Notes under the pieces: generated by a model | Seen by the model: the letters and a program-made list of their open reading frames with translations, nothing else | Told to the model about the DNA's origin: nothing | Databases searched by the model: none | Assembly (NCBI GenBank): GCA_036971615.1 | Contig: JAYKKR010000010.1 | Location: 496,001 to 560,000 of the forward strand | Direction of reading: 5' to 3' | DNA: 64,000 nucleotides | Origin: Amyloporia xantha | Lineage: Eukaryota; Basidiomycota; Agaricomycetes; Polyporales; Adustoporiaceae | Translations under genes and position numbers: made by a program | Shown here: piece after piece, positions 49,376-60,449 of the stretch | Layout: every line of letters starts with the position of its first letter | Position numbering within the stretch: the first letter of the stretch is position 1

Positions 49376-51283
49376 TCACTGGGATATAGGGGTAGTGGAT
49401 GGTGTGTGGAACGCGTCCGTCTGGGGGTCAGTGGTAGCAAGGCTATGCATGTCTGAACGACTGTCGCGATCGGCCCCGCTCACGGTGCCATTGCTTGCGC
49501 TTTCTACCCTTGTTGCCAGTGAGGCAGGCATAGCATCGTGCTCCTGAAGAGGGATTGGGCCACCCTTGGGTGTGGCCATCGCGCTCTTGCTGGGCGTGGT
49601 CAACCCGTCGAGCTGGGATTCCGTTGATGGCACTTCCACACTCACGCCATCCTGATCAAATGGTGTCGCAGGAGGGGTTTGCGCGTCGTCACTACTGTTG
49701 TGGGTTGCACGCTCCGCAACGGTCGGTAAGTCGCCACCAGCGGATTGCACTGATGACCCATGCACGTCCTCAGAATACTCCCCATCCCGCTCATCCTGGC
49801 TTGTCTCTTCGCCCTCCGTATCCTCTTCATTCCCGTCCGTTTCCTCGCTGTCACCCACACTCGGATCTCCGTGGTCCACACTGACTCCTCCCGTGCGATA
49901 GCTGCCCGTCGTCCAGAGACTCCTGTGCCCACCATGACTTGTCGGTGACTGAGATGTCATCCCCGTCAGCGCGACACTGGCGCTCGCGCTCCACTTGCTC
50001 ACTTCGCTCTCCCAGCTGCACCTCCGCGAGCTGCGAGGTCGCAGAGCGCGCACACTTGCGTCTACGTCCTGGTCATCCCTGTCCATGTCTCGCTCCATGC
50101 GCTCGTCGTCCATCTCCCCGAGAAGGAAATGGCTTGTAGAGTCGCCTTGTCCTGCGAGGTGGCTAAAGTGCGATATCGAGTCATCCGCGAGGGATGCGCG
50201 GCCCGAAAGAGCAAGCGCGGCCACACCAATGCGCGCACCGGGCATGCCGAAAGCAGATGAGGCGAGCGTCAGCACCGACGCATCGTCTTGCGGGGGCGAC
50301 GATGGGCGCGGATTGTTGCGAGGATGATGTGCGGTGTGCTGGGGAGCCTGAAGGGTGTAAGGATTGTGCGGTGCGCGCTGTGGCGCCGGAATGGAATTGC
50401 CTGAAGAAGGGCGAGAGGGGTTCGTGGGTGAAGGAGGCTGAATAGCAGAAAAAGTGATGGATCCCCCAGATCCAGGGCCCGTAGAATGCGTGCGGAGATG
50501 TGGCTGCAGACGACGGGTAGGAGTGGTAGGGGTAGGTGGCGCTTGGGCGATGTGTGCCATGCCGCCGTGTAGGTCAATGCTCAACACCGTCGTCGGTTTC
50601 GTGCTGGCTGCCATGCTACGGAATGTACGCGGATCGGAAAGATATGAGGACGATGAGCGAGAGGGAGAAGGCGAAGGGGGCGAGCTAGGGGGTAGGGGTC
50701 TAACAGACGCATCCTCATCTGCTTCACGGTTGCTTGTTGGGGACCACGTCGAATCACGAGCAAGCGAGGACTGACGTCCGTCATCTGAATCGCTCGTAGT
50801 GTCTGTGTTGCTATCCATAGCGCTGACGCCATCCAGTGAGACGGGTTTCCGTGAGTGGATCGATGCAACAGTCGCTATCTTATTGGCCTGCTTCGTCTCC
50901 GTCTTGCTCCTGGCTCGTGTAGTCAACGGTGCAGTGACTCTACGAGGCTTCTCGGATATACTTGGCGATCGAGCACCAGCCCGCGATGCTCGCAAGTTAT
51001 CAGTCTCAGATGCCCTCCTGGCACGAACGGTACCGGCCAGCTTGCGCTGCAGCCAGTTGATGATGGGTTTGCTGGACCGACGTGGGAGCTTCTTTACGGG
51101 GGGCTGAGGTAGTGTCTTGGTGTGGGCATTGGCATCCATTTTGGCCTGCTGTGCGGCCTCCTTCTTTGATTTGACTGCCTGAATGGCAGCTTGCTGTGCT
51201 TGCTTCTTGGACGACGGTGGTTTGGCATCTGGAGCAGCGTCTTGTTTGATGTTCGTCGGGTGAGTATTGAGAGGAGCAGGCAT
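49376..51283 (-). CDS. Hypothetical Ser/Thr/Pro-rich protein, single exon
   Basis: Uninterrupted 635-codon frame from the ATG at 51283 (MPAPLNTHPTNIKQDAAPD) to 49376, notable because almost all neighbours have many introns. The N-terminus is Lys/Ala/Gln-rich (KKQAQQAAIQAVKSKKEAAQ), then a short basic, possibly ordered block KPIINWLQRKLAGTVRARR. The remainder is disordered: long Ser/Pro tracts, then DDASVLTLASSAFGMPGARI, an acidic/Arg segment ERMERDMDRDDQDVDASVRA, and RRCSWESEVSKWSASASVAL, followed by an acidic Glu/Asp/Ser stretch. No signal peptide or transmembrane segment is visible. Many potential phosphorylation sites suggest a regulated scaffold, but no function is proposed. The frame itself is convincing because of its length and biased, non-random composition. 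Confidence 0.75.
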   Translation of the reverse strand: MPAPLNTHPTNIKQDAAPDAKPPSSKKQAQQAAIQAVKSKKEAAQQAKMDANAHTKTLPQPPVKKLPRRSSKPIINWLQRKLAGTVRARRASETDNLRASRAGARSPSISEKPRRVTAPLTTRARSKTETKQANKIATVASIHSRKPVSLDGVSAMDSNTDTTSDSDDGRQSSLARDSTWSPTSNREADEDASVRPLPPSSPPSPSPSRSSSSYLSDPRTFRSMAASTKPTTVLSIDLHGGMAHIAQAPPTPTTPTRRLQPHLRTHSTGPGSGGSITFSAIQPPSPTNPSRPSSGNSIPAPQRAPHNPYTLQAPQHTAHHPRNNPRPSSPPQDDASVLTLASSAFGMPGARIGVAALALSGRASLADDSISHFSHLAGQGDSTSHFLLGEMDDERMERDMDRDDQDVDASVRALRPRSSRRCSWESEVSKWSASASVALTGMTSQSPTSHGGHRSLWTTGSYRTGGVSVDHGDPSVGDSEETDGNEEDTEGEETSQDERDGEYSEDVHGSSVQSAGGDLPTVAERATHNSSDDAQTPPATPFDQDGVSVEVPSTESQLDGLTTPSKSAMATPKGGPIPLQEHDAMPASLATRVESASNGTVSGADRDSRSDMHSLATTDPQTDAFHTPSTTPISQ

Positions 51284-51688
51284 GACGGATATGAGTGCTG
51301 CAGACAAGCAGGCGATAGCAGAGTAGGATATTTAAGAATGAGAGTAGCGATAGAGAGATAGAGAGGACGAAACAGAGAAAGAGCGTGGACGACGTTGAGG
51401 GTGAAGCCGCGTTGAAGCGGAAAGGTGGGGCACCTGCGGATACAGATCTCAGATTTATACTTTATTTCAACTGCACTTTTTTGGATCAAATTCCCTGAGA
51501 GCTTCACGATGACCGTGTTCTGCACTGACAACGCTCTTTGTACATCTAATGGATTATTAAATCGAATACAAACCCTTACCTCTCTTCCAGCAGCTGGCCC
51601 GTGCGAGCTGAGAAAGACATGGAAGGAGGATTCCACTGACAAAACTGACCGAGTCTGCTAAATCGGGACACGTGAGAAACACGATTAG

Positions 51689-53124
51689 ATGGCGCATCCA
51701 CAGCGCGCTGTCCCCGTCCGTAAGCTGCAGATCCCTTTGACCTCTCCTCTCATGATTCCGCGCAAATTGCCTCGTCTGCGTAGACCGCTAAACCACCGCG
51801 ACATTCCTACACGACCAGCACGCTCGTCTCAACGAGCAATTTCCCATCCACGGAGAGCACACACCGCGACAACCATCTCCGACCCATCCCCGTACGCCTC
51901 TACTGGCTCGAATTCGATCTCACTTGCGCACCCGAAGGACCCAGCCAACTCGCCTGTGTCAACACCAGGCGCGGGACCCAGCACGTCAACCGCAGATTCA
52001 CCCCCGCCTAGTTCCAATACAAGCTCGACCGCGGCTGCGGCTCCGCCTCCGCCTCCGGGCGAAGAAGATGCTTCCCCGAGCGAGACTTCCAATGTACCCG
52101 CCCTCACCATACTTCCGCCCTCACGACATGAAGCTCCTCATTCCGACTTGCCGACGCCGAGTCTTCCAAGTAACGTGAAAGCCACGCCTCTGTATGGTAA
52201 TCCGCCGTTCCACACCCATCATTTCTTTACCGCGCTTGAGAGAACATTCCCAACCCCAACCGCTGAGAATCTCATGAAGGCAACGCGGGCACTCCTAGTT
52301 GACCGCTTGGGTCGCGTCAAGAGGGAAGCATTGACAGCGAAGGATTTGGAAAGTGTGAGTCCTAAAGCACTCAGTTAACTTCTTATGTCTCATGACTCTA
52401 CTCTGTTTCTCGTCTAGCAAGCGTACTTGTTCAAGGCAGCCCTATCTGAGCTACGTACAGAGACAACAATGCTTACTCGGAACGAGGCTGCTGCCATGCG
52501 GACTGCCACGGCGGCGGTTCGGCGCGAGGTAGATGCTTTGGAAGTGCGGATGAGAGAAGACTTAGGCGCGCTCAAGCATGAGTACGTAGTCTCCGTTTTA
52601 TCATTCCCCGGCTGTATGCCTAGTTGAAGTCTATTCTTTGCACCTGGTGAACCTGTGCACGTGCAGTATCCAGATGGAACTGGATAGTAGGAAGAATGAA
52701 GCCAAGAATGATCTCAAACGATTTGACATACAAGTCGAGGTGCGTTCGATTTCTCCACGAATGACATCACCTTGTAACACCGAGGCTTACGCCCACTGTA
52801 GGAGGTTCTGAACAAGTCCCTTGTGACCCTGTATGAACTTCGGACGGAGATGGAAGGCGTACGGTGGGATAACATGCGCAATTCTGTCGGTGAGTTTGTG
52901 ACCTATTTTTGGCTAGCAAGCAGTCTGTTAACGTAAGTGAACTGTCACCTCCAGCGGCCCTCAGCGGCTTTCTACTTCTCATTGTTATGTCAATGGAGCT
53001 ACTGGTAACACGCCAAGCTCCGACGAAGGTCAAAGCGCCTCTGCCGCAGCCTCTGCCGCAACCTCCTGTTGTGGATATCCGTCCTCCAGAAGGCACCGAA
53101 AACCAACACACCTTATGGACATAA
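51689..53124 (+). CDS. CCDC90/DUF1640 mitochondrial coiled-coil protein
   Basis: Member of the DUF1640 (CCDC90/MCUR1/Fmp32) family, mitochondrial inner-membrane coiled-coil proteins. The start is ATG at 51689; the N-terminus is Arg/Pro/Ser-rich with almost no acidic residues for about 60 residues, fitting a mitochondrial targeting sequence. A Pro/Ala-rich linker follows, then the family domain: [48 protein letters not shown] + [15 protein letters not shown], a long coiled coil ([60 protein letters not shown]) and one C-terminal membrane helix ([18 protein letters not shown]). Five exons. It ends at 53124, convergent with PYM. Confidence 0.9.
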
Positions 53125-53458
53125 CATTCCACATATGCACACAGCTTCCTACTCTGAAGGTCCTCCGCGGGCGATTTGGACATCAGCTCTAGCCAATAAT
53201 ATCATCTCGAGCATTTATGGATATTCTAGTAGAGATCTTAGACGGGATCGGCAGCTCTGGTTGGACGTGATATGCACGACTAAATACCGCTTTCATTAAT
53301 ATCGCTCTCGCATAGCACTACATCACATCGCACGATGCACCACATTCCCTCCTGGACACGTACATATTATCGTTACAATTATCTATCCTAATCCAACATG
53401 AATACCGCGAGCACATGCACTGATATACAATGCGATGACCATGCGCAATTTCGCTGCC

Positions 53459-54199
53459 TCATCGCATTTCGAGCTTGTCGAGCTTGTTCGCGAGCTCTTC
53501 GGCACCGGTATCCGCCTTGGCATCTGTCGCTGCCTCCTTCACCTTCTGCCTAGCCGCCGCACTCGCCTTTGTCTCTGGTGCCGCTGCCCAATTGGGGCTC
53601 TCCGGCGTGTGCGCACCCTTCCCATCCCCTCCCGCTTTCTCCGCCCCGGCACCCGCAGTTTCCTCCTCGTCCTCGTCCTCCCAGTTGTCCTTCACTTTGA
53701 CCACATCATCTTTCTTCTCCTTCCTCTTCTCCTTGCGCTTCTCGTTCTTCTTCGCGCTCTTGCTCAGAGCGGTGGTGGATGCAGCAGGCTTCGCCGCAAC
53801 CGGCGGGGGCGCCCAGCCGATGATATGTCCCTTGGGCAGAGCGCTCGTGTCCATCTGCGCCTGGCGCGTCCCGCGGAAGCGGCGGACGTCTTCTTGCGGC
53901 GTGAATCCGGGACGAATCTTGATCTGCTTGCGAACACTGCAGGATGCGAGCGATCGGGGATTGCCAACAAGATCGGCACGGCAGGTTCGTTGCGGTCATG
54001 CATATCAAACGATGGCAAGCCAATGTGTCCGGGGCAGGGGTGGGCGTGGGTGAGATGCATATGTCTAAGGTGGTGATGAGCGGGGGAGGACGTACGAGCC
54101 GTCTGGCCTGCGCGACTCGGGTATGACACGCTCGAGCGTGCGCGGGTCCACCGCAATGCCTGCGGTGGAGGTCTCTGGAATGATAGCTGGTTTAGACAT
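53459..54199 (-). CDS. PYM: PYM homologue (partner of Y14-Mago)
   Basis: Homologue of PYM/WIBG, which binds the Y14-Mago pair and ribosomes and removes exon-junction complexes from spliced mRNA. Exon 1 starts with ATG at 54199: MSKPAIIPETSTAGIAVDPR and VIPESRRPDGS. After an intron starting GTACGT the second exon reads VRKQIKIRPGFTPQEDVRRF, the conserved N-terminal Mago-Y14-binding region. The middle is Lys/Glu-rich and low-complexity; the C-terminal ELANKLDKLEM matches the conserved PYM end. About 180 residues, normal for the family. It diverges from GPN3 through a 241-base intergenic region. An EJC-recycling factor fits the very intron-rich genes seen here. Confidence 0.92.
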
Positions 54200-54440
54200 G
54201 CTGGCTGGCGAAATACAGGAGGAAGAACGGTGTAGGGATGAGCGATGGCAGGAAAGAGACCGAGCGGCGAGCGTCTGAGTCAGATCGCGGGAGCAGATAG
54301 ACGCCTAACGATCGTGCCCAGCGGCGAAAACCCTCTCGTTCATCGTTCCCAAGTTCCTAACAGCGAGCTCAGTCCTACTTCAGCCTCAGATTGAATCCAA
54401 AAGGAACTGTCGGCTTGTAATCCCTTTCTAATCGCGTAAC
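54200..54440. promoter_or_regulatory. Bidirectional PYM/GPN3 promoter
   Basis: 241 bases between the divergent start codons of two housekeeping genes. There is no TATA box; the region must hold both 5' UTRs and shared promoter elements. Confidence 0.5.
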
Positions 54441-56287
54441 ATGCGCTATGCCGTGCTCGTTACTGGTCCCGCCGGCGCCGGCAAATCTACATTCTCCAAC
54501 GCTCTCCTCACGCACTTGCAAACTGCGAAGCGAACAGCCCATCTCGTGAACCTGGACCCTGCGGCAGAGAGCGATTCATTTGAGTATGAGCCAGCAATAG
54601 ACATCAAAGACTTGATCAGCTTGGAGGACGTCATGGCGGAGTTGGGTTATGGTCCGAATGGCGGACTGGTATATTGCTTCGAGTGAGTAAGTGTGATCTT
54701 CTTGAGTGGTGGCTGGCCGGACTTTTACGGTAGTGAGGGGAGGAGGATGCGTCCGTAAATCATTCCGGGAAGGCTGGCAAGCCTGGAGAACCGGTAGTGC
54801 ACCGAGCTGACGCCTCCTAGATATCTCCTTCAGAACTTGGACTGGTTAGATGAAGAGCTGGGCGGGTTCGATGACGACTACCTCATAATCGACTGTCCTG
54901 GTGCGTTTGTCCACCCTGAAAATACCAACTGTCTGGTTAACCATGGAGTGGCGATATCAAGGCCAAATCGAACTCTATACACACCATCCTTTCCTCCCCA
55001 CGCTCGTTCGACACCTGAATCGCCTCGGCCTCCGCACATGTGCAGCCTACCTCATTGAGTCGCAGTTCATGGAAGACAAGTACAAGTTCTTCAGGCGAGT
55101 CTAGGCCTCTCTTCCCCTGCATTATCGCTTACCGAATAATGTAACACGGCTACCACACGACGCCGGTAAACGCATATCTGATGTCGGTCATCGAATCTGA
55201 ACCGACAGTGGCGTCCTATCCGCGATGTCGGCAATGGTGAATCTGGAGATTCCCTGGATCAACGTCATGTCCAAGATGGACCTCGTCACGAGCAGCGTAG
55301 ACGATGCAGCCAACGGCCGGAACGGTATCAGGGGACGAAAAGATATCGCCAGGTATGTCATCCCATTGTTCTCTTGAAATTCCGCGGCGTGCATGCTTCC
55401 ACAACGCCCATGTTCTGCACGCGAGGCATCTGATATCGGAGTGGCACACCGTTCGGCGGATCCTTGGAATAGTGCCACTCACAAGCGTCCAGTGCACACA
55501 ATAGTATTCAATTACATTATGTCCTTCCTGCATTGTGATCGGCCTCGGCCACCGGTCTTGTCATCATCGTCAGCTGTGCACTACGCAGACCTCACTTTCA
55601 TCAGCTTCGTTATTTGGTGGCTCAAACGTTTTTCTGATATTGAACCGCACAGATTTCTTGACCCAGATCCTCTTTTACTAGTGTCAGCGCCGGGGAGCCG
55701 TGAGGAACGCACGGAGCGCAATTCCCGCTTCCATGCGCTCAATCAGGCAATCGTTCAGCTTGTGCGTACTCCGACGCTTCGGATTCCGCGTCTGTTAGAT
55801 ACGCAAAATACTAACGCAGTCCGTTTCCCACTTCTGTTTGGCGTGTGTCTTCTATTCAATACGCACTTGACCCGATGCACCAATACCTGAATGTCAATTC
55901 TGCCACCATCACGAACTACGCCTTCTGGTATGGTGCGCCCCGGTATGTCGTACGTACCGCTCTGTGGCGTGATGTGCGCGACGGGACGCACAGATTGAAG
56001 ACCATCCGCTGGTATCATTTCTGCCACTCGACCTGACGAACCCGGACTCGATAGATACGGTCCTGAGCCACATAGACTACACGATGCAGTATGGAGAAGA
56101 TGAGGAGCCGAAGGAGGTGCGTACTCGGTGTTCTTGGACCTTTCTGGGTATAATTCTGACTTTTAGCGGTCACGATATCCATTCTGCCTTCCTTACACCA
56201 TCCTGGCCCCTTCACATTTTTGTGTACGTATAACCACTATATCAGCCCCACGACCTCGATGAGGGCGACTTCGTGGACATGGAGTAG
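54441..56287 (+). CDS. GPN3: GPN-loop GTPase 3
   Basis: GPN-loop GTPase of the Gpn3 branch, needed for assembly and nuclear import of RNA polymerase II. The start is ATG at 54441. The P-loop is [17 protein letters not shown]; the GPN motif lies in [15 protein letters not shown]; the Walker-B/G3 region is [20 protein letters not shown]. Later blocks are [36 protein letters not shown] (G4-like SKMD) and DDPLVSF-like [15 protein letters not shown]. It ends DEGDFVDME at 56287. Seven exons. Intron 3 (55095-55208) has a GC donor (AG/GCGAGT). Introns 4 (about 55353-55651) and 5 (about 55761-55992) are near 300 and 230 bases, long for this window. Length is close to yeast Gpn3. Confidence 0.95.
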
Positions 56288-58396
56288 CTTTGCGCCCCCT
56301 CAGCCTTCCCTGTTATCTGCTATCTACATTTTCTGGTCGAGCTACAGCCAAAAGTACACATAGACTCTTCGGTATTGCAAGCAACACCGGTAATCGTATA
56401 CGACTGCCAAACAACCTTGTGTCCGTGAGTCGACAGAAGTCGGCGTGCGTGGATATCACTGCAGCGCTGCGGTATTCGTTCAAGGCGTTTGGTGCGTAGA
56501 TGATGAGATGCCGTCCGCATTTCATAATGAGAAGATAGGAAGCGTGCGCGGCAGGGCGCATGCTATGTCCAATATGGTATGTCGTGCGCCGTGGTACGGT
56601 GTGGGCCCCTATATACAGCCGCTGAGTGGATGTGGAGGTACGTCTGAGCCTCAGCACGAGGAAGGGCAGAAGGGGCTCATAGCTGCGGCCCGGACACCTT
56701 ACCCTCTTCGCCTGCGCAGATCTGTCCGGAGAAGCCATCACTCCCCATCAGAGTGGTGACGAAGCATGCTCGATCTGAGCCATCTCAATCTGCCCCCAGC
56801 GGCGCAGTCCCCATCTGTGCGATGTGCGACGACCTGATAGCGGCGGAAGGTGGGTCTAGGAAGAGAGTTGGAGAGCCGTTAATTTAAGGTTCGTCGGCGG
56901 GGTGGACATGCTGGCGCCGAGTGACGTTAGCCCGCCGCGCGAGTATACGGTTCCTAGCAGGTTAAACGTCTATAAGTGGGCTACGTAGTGTAGCGGTCCT
57001 ATCACATGGGATTCTGATATTTGACTTAAACGTCTATAAGTGGTCCCCACAGCAGCATAGGCGCCCGTCCGCCCGCTGAGTACGGGGCGCGCGCCTGCTT
57101 AGGCGTAGAATGTTCGGCATCTGTGAGCCCATGACCAAACAGACGAAGATGCCCGCCCGTTGGGACAGTTTGGAGCTGCTGTGCATACAAACTGAATGCA
57201 GGCCGTGCACTAGCCTGTTGTGTATAAGCTGCACCATCATATTTCCATACAGCCTCGTTTGCAAATAATTTTGAGGGCCTTCGCTGTTTCGATGCTCGAC
57301 CTGTCCAGATATTGGTGAGAGGTGGCGGGAGTAAGAACTTCTTTGGAGCGAATGCTGGATATCGGTCACGTGACACTGGCGCACCTCCAAAATAACCACT
57401 GCCACGGACCAGGCTACACGGCTGCACTGCTATTTAGGGGTGCCAAGCGTAGGAAACGTGTTCCCGAGTATGTACGACATACGTCCGAGGTTGGGAAACG
57501 GGCGTAGGGAGGCCGGCGACGTATAGGGGACGATACAAAGAGCCCTCAGGAGTGGCGGCGCGCCACGCCTCGTGCGAGCGACCACCGCCATCGCTCGCCG
57601 TAAGGCCGACGTAGGTTGGGCGTAGGTTGGAGTGGCGGGAGAAGTAGGTCGTCGTCGGCCTGCCTGCAAACGCGTGTTGTTGGTCGAACCCAGGGGCTGA
57701 TCAGGCGGACTGAGAATGCATGCGAGCGTCCACGGGCGTGGTTCTGAGCCAATCTTGGTATCTCTCGTTCGTAGTGGCGATAAGTTGGCAACGGGTTAGC
57801 TTCGGGGCTGTTACGCCATAGAACTGTGATATTTGGTGGCCACTGAGGCTGCTGACAGTGGTCTGCACCGAAACGGTGGACACGATGCTGCGAAGCCTGA
57901 AACGCGAGCTGTTGGCAGTGGGCAATGAGTGGGCGGTCGCTCATCGCCTCCGCGTCGCGCGAGCCCCGATGAAGTCGTCACGAGGCTACGGAGCGCCGGA
58001 GCTTGCGTGGAGAATAAACCAATCAAGAGAAAAGAAAAGAAAATGGGACAAAGGAAAGGCACGCGCTCTGGAAAGCCTGTGCGGACTGTGAGAAGATGGG
58101 AGAGACAGTCGTGTTGCCAAGTCGCACGAGGGACGTGTGGATGGAAGACGAAAAGAGAGGCGCGCGTGAATACCTGGCGAATCGGGGGGTCGATCTTGCG
58201 GATTGATGATAAGCCATCTGAGATTAATAATTGGACCCTGGCAGCGTGAATTCAGGCGAGAAACAAGGTCCGACTCCATTCAAATGACGCCCCTCAGCCT
58301 AAACCGCAATTTCACTATATATTTCCGCTCCGAGCCCGACAAACGTCTCCACTCCAGAACCGCCACTCCCTCCCTCCGTCTTATATAACATCCGCC
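56288..58396. other. 2.1-kb intergenic region
   Basis: No gene is supported. Minus-strand frames at 57026-57427 and 57546-57944 lack domains and ATG-led structure that would convince. The segment contains an 18-base direct repeat (56962-57043). A TATA-like TATATATTT at about 58316-58324 lies some 75 bases upstream of the next gene. Confidence 0.5.
56962..57043. repeat. Pair of 18-base direct repeats
   Basis: TTAAACGTCTATAAGTGG occurs perfectly at 56962-56979 and again at 57026-57043, 64 bases apart. The 46 bases between show no inverted repeat. It may be a regulatory element pair, a residue of an insertion footprint, or chance local duplication. Confidence 0.7.
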
Positions 58397-59221
58397 ATGG
58401 CTGCCTACTACCCCCAGTCTCCGTACCACTCCTCCTACAGTTATCCCACCCCCCAGTACGCGTACAGCCCAACCCCCGTTATCGCCCAAGCAACCCCCCT
58501 CACCCACACCTTCTCCGCCCCCAACGTCGCAATGCCCACCTACTACGTCCCAGGCTCCTCCTCCTCGGGCCACCGCCGCTCCCGCTCCCACTCCCACTCG
58601 GGCCACTCCTACGGCCTCTCCCAATCCCACTCCCAGCCCCAGGTGTACTACACCCAAGGCCACTCCAGCTACCCCCAGGCTGCGAGCCCCGCCATGCACG
58701 TCTACCCCCAGCAGCACAGCTACAGCACCGGCGGCGCGTACTACGACCCAGGCGGTTACAGTCGCAGCCGCCATCACAGCACCGGCCAGAGCGGCGCGTA
58801 CTACGCGACGCCCTCCAGCCACCGCTCGCACACGTCCTCCGGGCACGGGCACGGACACGGCCACAGCCAGCGCCGTTCGCATTCTACGACGCGCACCCAC
58901 TCGCGTCAACCCAGCGCAGCACGCGTCGTCGTCGACCCCCGGCATCACTCCGGTAACGTCTACGTGCGTGCTTTTTCTTCCTTTATCTCGGTGGGTGGAA
59001 CGGAACTGACGCGTTTCACTTTGCAGACTACGAGTGGCAGCCATCATAACACGCGTTCCTCCTCGCAGCGCCGCTACTCCGCGTCCTCCTCCGAGCCCTT
59101 CTCCGACCGCGTGCGCCGGATGTTCGGGATGCAGCCCAGCGAGTCGCGCCGGGCGAACTACATCGACGGACGAACAGGGCGCACCGTCGACTGGCGGGGC
59201 CGGCCCATCTACCGAGTCTGA
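58397..59221 (+). CDS. Small Tyr/Ser/His-rich protein with conserved C-terminus
   Basis: Unrecognised 253-residue protein. The start is ATG at 58397 (GCCATGG context). The frame is also open through a 63-base GTGCGT..CAG intron (58964-59026), which is treated as spliced. The N-terminal two thirds are low-complexity, rich in Tyr, Ser, Pro, Gln and His (SYSYPTPQYAYSP, HRRSRSHSHSGHSYG, GHGHGHGHS). The C-terminal exon is different and looks ordered: SEPFSDRVRRMFGMQPSES then YIDGRTGRTVDWRGRPIYRV, ending right there. Codons are strongly C/G-ended, suggesting high expression. There is no signal peptide or membrane segment. Function unknown. Confidence 0.8.
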   Translation: MAAYYPQSPYHSSYSYPTPQYAYSPTPVIAQATPLTHTFSAPNVAMPTYYVPGSSSSGHRRSRSHSHSGHSYGLSQSHSQPQVYYTQGHSSYPQAASPAMHVYPQQHSYSTGGAYYDPGGYSRSRHHSTGQSGAYYATPSSHRSHTSSGHGHGHGHSQRRSHSTTRTHSRQPSAARVVVDPRHHSGNVYVRAFSSFISVGGTELTRFTLQTTSGSHHNTRSSSQRRYSASSSEPFSDRVRRMFGMQPSESRRANYIDGRTGRTVDWRGRPIYRV

Positions 59222-60449
59222 ACGCCCCATCATCCTCACCCGACACGATTCTGGAACTTGCGGGTGGTGGCTTCCGACTTCTCTGACTCGACGGCGCAGG
59301 CTATACTCGAGTCTCGATGCTTCAGGTCGCTTTCGATGCCCGCGTTCCTTCTCCAGCCTCGTTCTCGTGATGGCCCGGAATGTTCCGTCTGTTTTCCTTC
59401 TCTGCTATGCATGCATTGTGTGGACCTATTTAAAGCTTGCTTTATGCTGTTTCAAAAGAACTCGGTGCCGTAACGATATCCTCGTATTATTCCCTCATCT
59501 TATGTGTACTGTTCGAACTTTCGCTTTCGTGCTCCAAATCAGGATCGACGCTCTCGATGATTGTCTATGGTTACTGTACGCGTTACGAGTAGTTCGCATC
59601 AATCATCCCTCGCATTCCCGATGTAATTGTATCTGTAGGCCCGCTTAACAGAGTTACGTCAAACATAATTAGCGGGTGGTCGTGACAATGAGGCATATGT
59701 CAGTACAGTACATGAGTTGGTGGACCACTGGGTGTCTGCAGCGGCAGTGCACGGCGATGCATTTGCCGGATCCCCCAGGCGGGAATCACATTCCGACACA
59801 GCCCTCCATTGTTGAGCGAAACGGGCTCCATACGTCAGTGATCGACACGACAGCCACGAAGCTTCGCGTCCCGCGATCCGGTCCCCCGAAGGCGATGATG
59901 TCATGCATCCCTCCTCCGTGTTGCCATCCTCCGCGCCTTGCACTATAGTGGCAGTGACCCATCATGCATCATGGGCCTAAGCGCTGGTGACACCCGTCCA
60001 ACGGTCCAAGAAATAAACGAAGGTATTGTTGCATTCAAAGTAGTGGTAAAGTACGAGGACCGCGACTACTATCGATACACAGCGCGGAACGCTCAACAGC
60101 CGTCTACTACATCAAGAAACACACGTCTAATCGTTGCAGGATAAGCGGAAAGATAAAACATAAGCCCGGCCTTCGGGCGGCGGGCGGTAACGAGCGGAAG
60201 GTCAAAAGTTGGAATAACACGGTGTAAGCTTGCGAGGTTTAGCAGTGGGCTGTATGACTATACTGAAAGCGTAAAGTAGACATGTACACGGATAAACTAA
60301 GATTTGAAAGCAAATGGTAAGCGAAGCAAAACGGGTTGATGATGGATAAAATAATACGAATACGGCCTGAGGAAGCAACTTCAAGGAGCTTAGAGTAGCG
60401 AAACTGGATAACGTTCCTATCAGAGGCCGTATTGGGGATGGTGTTGGGT
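59222..60449. other. Convergent 3' region without a supported gene
   Basis: Between two convergent stop codons. The first 400 bases are T/C-rich and probably the 3' UTR of the small protein gene. No further gene or RNA was recognised. A small GC hairpin-like sequence (GCCCGGCCTTCGGGC) lies near 60162-60176. Confidence 0.5.

Noticed and set aside
57026..57944. Minus-strand frames in the region between GPN3 and the 58397 gene
   Set aside because: They overlap each other in different frames and show no domain or splice logic.
58280..59239. 319-codon minus-strand open frame antisense to the 58397 gene
   Set aside because: It is a shadow frame caused by the strong C/G bias at third codon positions of the plus-strand gene; the predicted product is an Ala/Gly/Val/Arg run without domains, and its first codon lies in the sense gene's 3' region.
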